Below are positions 25,347 through 32,268 of a stretch of DNA of 64,000 nucleotides, one piece after another (position 1 is the stretch's first letter; every line of letters begins with the position of its first letter). The position numbers and the translations under genes are program-made. A model generated the notes under the pieces. That model was not told the origin of the DNA. It searched no databases and saw only the letters and a list, made by a program, of their open reading frames with translations. This DNA is from Candidatus Koribacter versatilis Ellin345. GTDB taxonomy: Bacteria > Acidobacteriota > Terriglobia > Terriglobales > Acidobacteriaceae. The stretch is taken from the NCBI RefSeq assembly GCF_000014005.1, contig NC_008009.1, forward strand, positions 5,146,001 to 5,210,000, in the 5' to 3' direction.

Positions 25347-26612
25347 TCAAGATTTTGGGTTGAGTCCGCGCATCCTTCGCACTTCCTCCACCGTCAACAC
25401 GCCGCTGCGAATCAGAATCTCCTGCAACTGCGCCTGTTCGAGTTCGTTCGTTGTATCCAGCCCCGTGAAAACGAACTCGATATCCCGATACCCCATTCCC
25501 TTCGCCATCACATCGCGCGTCAGATGCTCGGCAAACAACCGCGCCGTCGGCACAATCGCCTGCTGGAACGCCATGTCCGTCAACTCCGCTGCCGTCGATC
25601 GGTTCACATCGTTCTCCAGTCCCAGGAACACCGCCGGCAGATCGAACGCATCGGCAATAATGCGCATCAGGAACTCCTGCCATTGCAGCCGAAGATCGGC
25701 ATCCGTCCCGCCGCCGAAGCGCAGCACCTCCGGCTTCTGCTCCGCCGAAAGTATCGGTACGCGACCCGTTCCTTCGATCTCGTCCTGCCACCACCGGATC
25801 AGCCGCTCATGCTGCGCCGGCGTCACATCGTTCAGCCACAGCGCATACTGCACAACAGAGTTGGAAGCCAGCCGCCCCGCATACCGGTGCGCCCCAAGGA
25901 ACGCATGCACCGTCTCAAACGCGACTTCCAGCCTTCCCAATCCAAACGGCGTATGCGTCCGCGGGTTCAGCCGTATGTACGACAGCTCTTCATCGTTCAG
26001 CGATACTTGTCCCGCCGCGCCCCACGCCCCCGTCTGCTGCACATAGCGCGGCGATCCCTGCTTCCCATCCCAATCCGGCCGGATCTTGATCGTCGCCCCA
26101 TCGACGGGCCACAGTTCCATTCCATCGTTTTCTTTGCAGATCTCAATCGCGCCAAACCCACCGACAATCACATCCTCGAGCACCTGCTCCGCCAGCGACC
26201 GAAACGAATCATCCGGGTTCGGTGACTCAAGCATCTCCGTCACCGCCGCGATGCGCTGTTCCATCTCCGCGTCGAGCTGTCGCCCCGCCCGCGGCTGCAC
26301 CCGCCATCCCATGCAGGCAATCCGGTCCTTGATCGTATTGATCGCCTTACGAGCCACCGGCGTCTCCGCAAAGTTCCGCAAATTCGCCGGCGTAGCCTTC
26401 GGCATCCCATCGCCACGCGCCCCCATCGTTAAGACAGACGGCAGCGCCCGAGTCTTCCGCGCCTCTCCACCCGAAGCCTGCACCGATCCCGCCAATTTCT
26501 CGCCGTCCGCGCCCACCGACAATCCCAGCGTTGTCATGGTGAGCGAAGCACGCGCAGTCGAACCATCCCTATCGATCCGAAATACTTTCCCCAACTTCTC
26601 TCCAATCCCCAT
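25347..26612 (-). CDS. Phage portal protein (repeat-derived insert near N-terminus)
   Basis: A 421-residue portal-ring protein. Portal landmarks are visible: TPVARKAINTIKDRIACMGW, the wing region SLAEQVLEDVIVGGFGAIEICKEN, QVSLNDEELSYIRLNPRTHTPFGLGRLEVA and the clip/stem region around RLIRWWQDEIEGTGRVPILSAEQ, ending MAFQQAIVPTARLFAEHLTRDV. An A-family repeat is in frame at 26533-26573, encoding residues near 14-27 (GSTARASLTM), an unusual coding use of a non-coding element. The gene starts at 26612 after GGGAGGAGATTAG. Confidence 0.83.
   Translation of the reverse strand: MGIGEKLGKVFRIDRDGSTARASLTMTTLGLSVGADGEKLAGSVQASGGEARKTRALPSVLTMGARGDGMPKATPANLRNFAETPVARKAINTIKDRIACMGWRVQPRAGRQLDAEMEQRIAAVTEMLESPNPDDSFRSLAEQVLEDVIVGGFGAIEICKENDGMELWPVDGATIKIRPDWDGKQGSPRYVQQTGAWGAAGQVSLNDEELSYIRLNPRTHTPFGLGRLEVAFETVHAFLGAHRYAGRLASNSVVQYALWLNDVTPAQHERLIRWWQDEIEGTGRVPILSAEQKPEVLRFGGGTDADLRLQWQEFLMRIIADAFDLPAVFLGLENDVNRSTAAELTDMAFQQAIVPTARLFAEHLTRDVMAKGMGYRDIEFVFTGLDTTNELEQAQLQEILIRSGVLTVEEVRRMRGLNPKS
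26533..26573 (+). repeat. A-family repeat inside the portal coding region
   Basis: GTCATGGTGAGCG, stem CACGCGCAGT core, then CGAACCATCCCTATCG. Divergence from the consensus (GG for CC, ACCATCC for AGGACC) fits a decayed copy that is now under coding constraint. It supplies residues reading GSTARASLTM in the portal protein. Confidence 0.8.
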
Positions 26613-26653
26613 CTAATCTCCTCCCAATCTTTCTTCTGCGCCCTAAAGCAAAA

Positions 26654-26672
26654 CGCTCCCATCCCGGGAGCG
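26654..26672. terminator. Bidirectional hairpin between portal and TonB-like gene
   Basis: 7-bp stem CGCTCCC/GGGAGCG with a 5-nt loop. TTTTG follows on the minus strand and CCTTTTC on the plus strand. It would limit read-through from the terminase side into the portal operon. Confidence 0.6.
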
Positions 26673-26724
26673 CCTTTTCACAATCTCTCGTCCAATCTCT
26701 CGCAACCCACTACAATCTCACCCG

Positions 26725-27468
26725 ATGCGCCTCGCGTTCATCCTCGTCCTCTGCACCTCAGCGCTCTTCGCTCAGTCCAAACCCCCCGATAATCCCTGGT
26801 GCAAACATCTCCCCCCGTCTGACGTCCGCATTTTGCAACCCTATGCCCAGAGCTTTCTCACGAAGCGCGTCGAACTCCAATGTACCGGCGCGTGCGCCTC
26901 AGCGCTGCGCATGCAAGGACAAGTGGCAGTCGACATCGTCGTCAATAGGGACGGCGAGCCCATCTCAATTTGTGGGTTATCCGGACCACCGCCTCTCATC
27001 ACAGCCGCCATCGACGCCGTCCGCCAATGGCGCTTCAGGCCTTATCTTCTAAACGGAGAACCGCACCCGTTCGTAACCACGTTCGCCCTCAGCACCACAG
27101 CCCTGAGCACCACAGCCCCCAACCCACAATCCACTCCACTCAAAGAATCTTGCACCACCATCAAGGAACTCCGCCGTGCCCTGCGCATTCGAACCTCCGA
27201 GGTCGTCGCCCGCGACCTCCTAATCAAACGCATCGATCCTGTCTGTACCGGATCCTGCGAATCGCGTCACGATACGATCGTTCTCAGGGTGACCATCAAC
27301 GAGAGGGGCGAACCCACTTCCCTGTGCGTTTTCTCCGGGACCGGACCTCTCATCAATCCCTCCATCGAAGCCGTTCGGCAATGGCGTTTCAAGCCTTATC
27401 TTTTGAATGGCGAACCCGAACCAATCGAATCGCTCATCACCCTCACCTACCCGACCGAGCACAAATAG
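26725..27468 (+). CDS. Secreted protein with two TonB C-terminal-like domains
   Basis: A 247-residue protein. MRLAFILVLCTSALFAQS is a signal peptide. Two TonB C-terminal-type domains follow: the first about 65-120 (QGQVAVDIVVNRDGEPISICGLSG ... DAVRQWRFRPYLLNGEP), the second about 165-235 (DTIVLRVTINERGEPTSLCVFSGTG ... EAVRQWRFKPYLLNGEP). Each ends in the conserved WRF-x-P pattern, and each has an extra Cys pair (CTGAC/CTGSC). It lacks the transmembrane anchor of a true TonB, so its role may be substrate binding in the periplasm. It lies on the plus strand inside the phage cluster as apparent cargo. Confidence 0.75.
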   Translation: MRLAFILVLCTSALFAQSKPPDNPWCKHLPPSDVRILQPYAQSFLTKRVELQCTGACASALRMQGQVAVDIVVNRDGEPISICGLSGPPPLITAAIDAVRQWRFRPYLLNGEPHPFVTTFALSTTALSTTAPNPQSTPLKESCTTIKELRRALRIRTSEVVARDLLIKRIDPVCTGSCESRHDTIVLRVTINERGEPTSLCVFSGTGPLINPSIEAVRQWRFKPYLLNGEPEPIESLITLTYPTEHK

Positions 27469-27472
27469 AGAA

Positions 27473-27491
27473 AGCTCCCGTCAAGGGAGCT
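27473..27491 (+). terminator. Short hairpin after TonB-like gene
   Basis: 7-bp stem AGCTCCC/GGGAGCT with a 5-nt loop, 5 bp past the stop codon. The downstream sequence ATCACGCC lacks a clear T tract, so the terminator is weak. Confidence 0.4.
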
Positions 27492-27517
27492 ATCACGCCT
27501 GGTTGGCGCCCCGAAAT

Positions 27518-27901
27518 CTAAAGACGCCCTTCGTCGTACATCCGCCGTCTTCCTTGCAGATGTCTCATGAATGCGGTAATCATCTTCCTCACATCCTGAA
27601 GTTCGGCTGACAAGCGCCCATACACCGGGACGACGAGAAATCCAAGATCTCGCGCTAGCAAAAGGTGATTCTCCAATTCGCTTGCCGATCCGGATGCAAT
27701 CTGCAGAAACCGCAGAAATTCTGGATTGCTGTCCTTCCCCGCGCCTTCCGCTATGTTCGCTCCGATGGACGCAGCCGCTCTGCGAGTCTGCGATGTCAGT
27801 CCGTATAACTCAGAAGAGGGAAATCCCCCGGTTTCTCGATACACCCCTAACGTCAGCCGGTGCGCCCTCTCCCAAATTGCAAGTGTCCGAAAGTCCCGCA
27901 T
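27518..27901 (-). CDS. Four-helix bundle (23S rRNA IVS-type) protein
   Basis: A 127-residue protein of the family found in rRNA intervening sequences (TIGR02436). The signature is clear: FRTLAIWERAHRLTLGVYRETGGFPSSELYGLTSQTRRAAASIGANIAEG, then SNPEFLRFLQIASGSASELENHLLLARDLG. The role is unknown, although related bundles sit in phage and mobile loci. It lies between the TonB-like gene and the large terminase on the minus strand, with its start ATG at 27901. Confidence 0.9.
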   Translation of the reverse strand: MRDFRTLAIWERAHRLTLGVYRETGGFPSSELYGLTSQTRRAAASIGANIAEGAGKDSNPEFLRFLQIASGSASELENHLLLARDLGFLVVPVYGRLSAELQDVRKMITAFMRHLQGRRRMYDEGRL

Positions 27902-28061
27902 GCGCTGTTCTCTCGCCCATCTCGAGCCCTTCCATCCTATGCACGATCTCACCTCTCAGATGTGCGCCACATCACAATGCGACCCAATTCGGGTCGCCGT
28001 TTGACCTCACATTGCTAACCCCTAATGCCTAACTCCTAAATCCCTTCTTCCCAACCCGCTG

Positions 28062-29552
28062 CTAAACACTCACCGCAATGCTCATGGCCAAAACCAAATC
28101 ATCATGCGCTCCGCTACTAGCCGCGCACGCTCCGTCGCTCTTCCGCACAAACGCCTTACACTCCTCCAGCAACCGCCGCGATTCGAATTTCTCCGGTTCC
28201 TGCCGTAGAACGCTAGCCAACTGCTCAATCATCCGAGGCCGCGAAGCCGAAGTAGTCAACCACCCCGTCTGCCCGCGCTCTTCATAAAGATGACGATAAC
28301 TCTGTTCCAAACACACCAGCACGGCGCAACCATGATTGTTCCGCTCCACCGCCACCAACGCGTCGTTATACTCGCGACCCAACTGTGAAACTCGCGAAGC
28401 CAGTTCCACCGGCGTGTAATGCCCGCGCAATTCCGCGCACTGCAACCCCGTCGAGCGTTCAATCACTTGCGCTGCGGCATAGTCGCCTTCCGATCCACCG
28501 CCCGCCGGATCCACGCCAATCACATACTCTCGTCCACGCACCGGCGGATAGTAAGTCTCGATCCGCCCGTTCTCGCGCGTCTCCACCGGCCCGCGCAATT
28601 CGGCCAAACGTTTCTCGATGACGTCCACTTCGAACACGCATTCGCCGCTCGCCAGGAAACACTCTTCCGGCGTCTCCGCATACTCCTGCCGCGCCAATTT
28701 GCCGAAGTTAAATTGCAGCTCGCGACGAAACGCAATCTGCTCTCGCGATAATCCATATCGCCCCACGAGCGACTCCTCCTCCGGACTCAGCTCCTCCGCG
28801 CGATGCCCAATCGTGTAGCTCTTCTCCCACCACCACGGAAAGAAGTGCTGCGTGTATCCCTTCTCTTCCGCATGTTGCCACTCATCGTAAAAACATCCAC
28901 CCGCGCCATTCGGCGTGCTCTCCAGCACAATCTCGCCATGCTTCGGCACCGCCGCCCGCAGTGACGCCAGCACCTCCGCCGCATCTCCCGGCCAGCGCGC
29001 CACCTCCGAACAATGCAGGTTATGGATCGTCAGCCCACGCCCCGCATTCACGTCCGCCGCGCTCTCCACCAGGTACGCGCTATCCAGTTTCGGAAACACA
29101 ATCTGCCGCGTGTTCAGCCGCGACGTCGTTAAAGCGCCCTTCCGCATCTCTTCGGGCAGGTTCTCCACGAAGCGATGCACGATGCGGAAGATCTCCTCGG
29201 CCGCCGTCTGGTCGTGCGCCACCTGGACCGTAACCGTCCCCGGCCGCATAATCGTACTCAAGAAAAATCGCGACGCGACATACGTCGTAATTCCCAGCTG
29301 TCGCGCCTTCAAAACAATGTTTCGCCGCGAGCACGTCTTCGCATAGTGTTGCTGTGCCCGGTTCAACCGAAGTGGAATCAGGTGCCCATGCTTCTCGCGG
29401 ATCTGCAACAGCATCGTCGTCCACACGTCACGATTCAGCCACCGCTTCGAATACCTCTGGTCCAGTTTCCGGCCCTCCTCCACTAGATCGAGAAGATCCG
29501 GATCATCCACCGCCTCCGCCTTCGTCGGAGTCTCCACCACATCGCTGCTCAT
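28062..29552 (-). CDS. terL: Phage terminase large subunit
   Basis: A 496-residue DNA-packaging motor. The ATPase part has a Walker A-like motif LKARQLGITT (about residue 80) and Walker B-like region HNLHCSEVARW (about 175); the nuclease part has the acidic metal-site segments VIGVDPAGGGSEGDYAAAQ, ALVAVERNNHG and GAHDDLVLAMSIA, all three conserved. It cuts and loads DNA with portal. It lies apart from the portal by 1.4 kb of inserted cargo (TonB-like, four-helix), unlike canonical phage order. The start at 29552 has GAGGGTGGGG upstream. Confidence 0.92.
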   Translation of the reverse strand: MSSDVVETPTKAEAVDDPDLLDLVEEGRKLDQRYSKRWLNRDVWTTMLLQIREKHGHLIPLRLNRAQQHYAKTCSRRNIVLKARQLGITTYVASRFFLSTIMRPGTVTVQVAHDQTAAEEIFRIVHRFVENLPEEMRKGALTTSRLNTRQIVFPKLDSAYLVESAADVNAGRGLTIHNLHCSEVARWPGDAAEVLASLRAAVPKHGEIVLESTPNGAGGCFYDEWQHAEEKGYTQHFFPWWWEKSYTIGHRAEELSPEEESLVGRYGLSREQIAFRRELQFNFGKLARQEYAETPEECFLASGECVFEVDVIEKRLAELRGPVETRENGRIETYYPPVRGREYVIGVDPAGGGSEGDYAAAQVIERSTGLQCAELRGHYTPVELASRVSQLGREYNDALVAVERNNHGCAVLVCLEQSYRHLYEERGQTGWLTTSASRPRMIEQLASVLRQEPEKFESRRLLEECKAFVRKSDGACAASSGAHDDLVLAMSIAVSV

Positions 29553-29579
29553 CCCCACCCTCACATCTTCCTCACGCCA

Positions 29580-32006
29580 TCAATTCGTAATCGTGTAAGC
29601 CAGGCACGCTGGGTTCGTCGTCGGACCCATGTTCGTCTCGATCGTGAATCCCACTCCCGCCGTTCGCGTGCTGACGAAATACGCCGCTCCCTCCGAGGCC
29701 GACGCCGTAGTGCACGTCACTCCCAACGCCGCCCCCACAGACTCGTCGAACATCACCGTAATCGTCGAGGTCGCCGTCACCGCCGTCGTGTTCACCGTCA
29801 CTGAGTTTGCCGCTGCCGCAATATTCACGAACCCCTGCGCGCTCGAGCCACATGGCGCCGGGACCGCGGCAGATGCACAGTGTCCGAGAGCGAGCGACGT
29901 TCCCACGATTTCCGCAAATGTTCCTCCCGCACTCGACACGAATGGGATCGCGGCCGTCAGTTGGCTGCTGGTAATGTCGAATACGTCCGCGCCCATGATG
30001 GTCGTGTTGTTCGCCGCCGCATAGAAGTGGTGTTGCGTTGCCGCGTATTGCACCCCGCTTCCACCGCCATAGTTCAGCACCGTGTTCCCCGCCGAAGCAT
30101 TCGACAGTATCAACGTATCGAGATGCGACCCATCGTAAGAACGGGTTGCGAACGGACAGGTTTGCAGCGTATTTGCCGACTCTGCGGACTCACAAACCAG
30201 GCCTGCCCCGGTCCCAGTGGTGAAAACTGTAAGGTCGCCAACACCCACCGTTGCTCCGCCCACCGCAACCGGACCGGAGAGCACGCGGTATTTGTTGAAT
30301 GTCTTGTCGAGATAATCGAACGTGACAGCGGACGCTTCACCCAGCGACCAGTTCAGCGAAGCCTCGTCATAGATCGTGAGGTTCGCGGCGGAAGTGTTCG
30401 CAACCGTGCCATACACCGCTCCGCACGCTTGATAACGGTTCCCGCTCAGATACGACGTGCCGTTCCCGGCGCTTCCGCCAACGTGACCGAGATAGATCGC
30501 CTGGTTACCCGTCCCACAAATTCCGAAATGTGAGTTGATAATGCGAAGTCCTAAGATCGAACCCGATGTCGGATCCGCATAAAGCTGGTAGTACGGGCCG
30601 CCGCTGCGAGACGTGTTGTTGGCCTCAAGCCATGCCCCGTAGAAATCGTTCTCGACCACACCCTGCGTCGTGTTACCTACCAGCTTCACCCCTTCAAGCC
30701 CGTTTTGTTCGGCAATCAACCCATAGAAGTGCAGGCCCACCCCGCCTTCCACGTCCACTCCGTTGAGAGAGTTGAACCCGAACCGGCAGCCAAAACACTG
30801 GATCGTCGTGTTGATGTTCCCCGACACTCCATCGCCAATCACCATCCCTGATCCCGAGTTGTAGTCTCCGTGAATTCCGTAAAAGTTGATCTCCTCGGCC
30901 GCCACCAAATTGAACCCTGCCGTCTTGAAGTGCTGCGCCAGCACGTTATAAATGTTTCCGTTCGCCGAAAGCGGGCCGCCTGACGAATGCCCGAACAGAA
31001 TGCCGCTCGTGCATGTGCGGTTCCCGTCGAGCAGCAGATCGTAAATCGCAAATCCCTGGGTCACGCCCGCCGACACCGCGCTGTTCACCGTGAACAACTC
31101 GCCCGACCCCGTGCACTTGATGAACGCCGACGACGTTGCATTCGAGCCCGAGCCGCGAATCACAAACGATCCGCCAAGAACGATACCGCCCGCCGTCGAA
31201 TAACACTTGCCCGGCGAAAACACGAACTCCCTGCCGTTCGACGCAACCAGCGCGTTCTCCCAGCCCGTGTAGCAATTGCCCGTCGTGCCATCCCCTGCGG
31301 TCGAAAACTGGTCCACCATCACCGTACCGTTCACCGTTTGCGACGTGATTCCCACGCTGAATGCCTGCGGTTGCGTGAAGGTGTTTGCCGCGTTCGTCCG
31401 CGCCGCATACACACTCCCGCCCGCATTCGCATCCACATAATTTTTGCTCGCGGCGTCCGTTGCCTTCACCGGGTCCGGCACGCTCGGTGACGTCGCAAAA
31501 CTCTTCGCGCCCGTCACCGTCTGCGCTCCGCCCACCGACACCAGGTTCGATGTCGCCCAGTCCTCGGTCAAACTCTGCACCGCCATCGTCGCCGGAACTT
31601 CCGTCGCCCTCACCCGTGCCACCGTCACCGGAGATTCCGCCGGCACCAGCCAAGCCTCCTTACTCGACGCCCCTCCATCCAGCTTCATCGTCACCGAGTA
31701 ATACGAACCCGCCGGAATCGCGCCCGCATTCGGCGCCAGTGTTACAGAGAAGATCCCATCCGCCCCCAACTGCACCGACTTCGTCCCCGCCGCCACCGCC
31801 GCGCCATCCGCGGTCACAAACGCGTTCCAGGAAATCACCACCCATCCCGAGGCCGGCTTCCCATCGGCGCGATAAACAACGTCTGCAATCGTCGTAACCT
31901 GCGGCCCCGCAGCTCGCGCCTCCATCACCGCCCACGCACAAACCACCCCCGCCAAAACCGCCCAACAAAAAAGCCGCCCCAGGCGGCCACCCAATCTAGT
32001 CATCAT
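29580..32006 (-). CDS. Secreted tail-fibre/spike-like protein (paralogue 1)
   Basis: An 808-residue protein with a signal peptide (CWAVLAGVVCAWAVMEARA) followed by a jelly-roll-like domain (VVYRADGKPASGWVVISW ... FSVTLAPNAGAIPAG). A tail-fibre-type motif then appears (ATDAASKNYVDANAG), followed by a long right-handed parallel beta-helix-like region with repeated short Asn/Gly-rich turns (about 240-560) and a C-terminal beta domain. It shares the first 200 residues with the gene at 32269. Tail fibres are not normally exported by Sec, so an envelope- or surface-acting role is possible. It lies just upstream of terL. Confidence 0.72.
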   Translation of the reverse strand: MMTRLGGRLGRLFCWAVLAGVVCAWAVMEARAAGPQVTTIADVVYRADGKPASGWVVISWNAFVTADGAAVAAGTKSVQLGADGIFSVTLAPNAGAIPAGSYYSVTMKLDGGASSKEAWLVPAESPVTVARVRATEVPATMAVQSLTEDWATSNLVSVGGAQTVTGAKSFATSPSVPDPVKATDAASKNYVDANAGGSVYAARTNAANTFTQPQAFSVGITSQTVNGTVMVDQFSTAGDGTTGNCYTGWENALVASNGREFVFSPGKCYSTAGGIVLGGSFVIRGSGSNATSSAFIKCTGSGELFTVNSAVSAGVTQGFAIYDLLLDGNRTCTSGILFGHSSGGPLSANGNIYNVLAQHFKTAGFNLVAAEEINFYGIHGDYNSGSGMVIGDGVSGNINTTIQCFGCRFGFNSLNGVDVEGGVGLHFYGLIAEQNGLEGVKLVGNTTQGVVENDFYGAWLEANNTSRSGGPYYQLYADPTSGSILGLRIINSHFGICGTGNQAIYLGHVGGSAGNGTSYLSGNRYQACGAVYGTVANTSAANLTIYDEASLNWSLGEASAVTFDYLDKTFNKYRVLSGPVAVGGATVGVGDLTVFTTGTGAGLVCESAESANTLQTCPFATRSYDGSHLDTLILSNASAGNTVLNYGGGSGVQYAATQHHFYAAANNTTIMGADVFDITSSQLTAAIPFVSSAGGTFAEIVGTSLALGHCASAAVPAPCGSSAQGFVNIAAAANSVTVNTTAVTATSTITVMFDESVGAALGVTCTTASASEGAAYFVSTRTAGVGFTIETNMGPTTNPACLAYTITN

Positions 32007-32018
32007 CTCTCACCCTCT

Positions 32019-32072
32019 GTCATCCCGTGCGAAGTCGCGCAAAGCGCGACGCAGTCGAAGGACCCCTATCCC
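32019..32072 (+). repeat. A-family repeat, left module of A-D composite
   Basis: GTCATCCCGTGCG, stem TCGCGCAAAGCGCGA, then CAGTCGAAGGACCCCTATCC. A linker with GCGTCAGCCCGCACCACTC joins it to the four-hairpin D element at 32139. Confidence 0.85.
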
Positions 32073-32138
32073 CGCGATCCAGCATCCCCCTCATGCGCCA
32101 AGCGTCAGCCCGCACCACTCTCTCCCTCACACCGCCCC

Positions 32139-32263
32139 AGGCCGCAGGCCGACGCGGCCTCTCAGCACGACGCGTCAGCGTCGTGAAACCACGGACCAAA
32201 AATTAAAGCCCGGCTTTAGCCGGGCGGTGCGGCCTCTGCTCGCGATGCGCCAGGTTCGCGAGC
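32139..32263 (+). repeat. D-family four-hairpin element (copy D3)
   Basis: Hairpins: GGCCGCAGGCC; CACGACGCGTCAGCGTCGTG; AGCCCGGCTTTAGCCGGGC; GCTCGCGATG...GTTCGCGAGC. It ends 5 bp before the stop codon of the tail-spike-like gene at 32269. Stem 3 is a GC-richer version than in D1 and D2. Confidence 0.85.
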
Positions 32264-32268
32264 CGACC

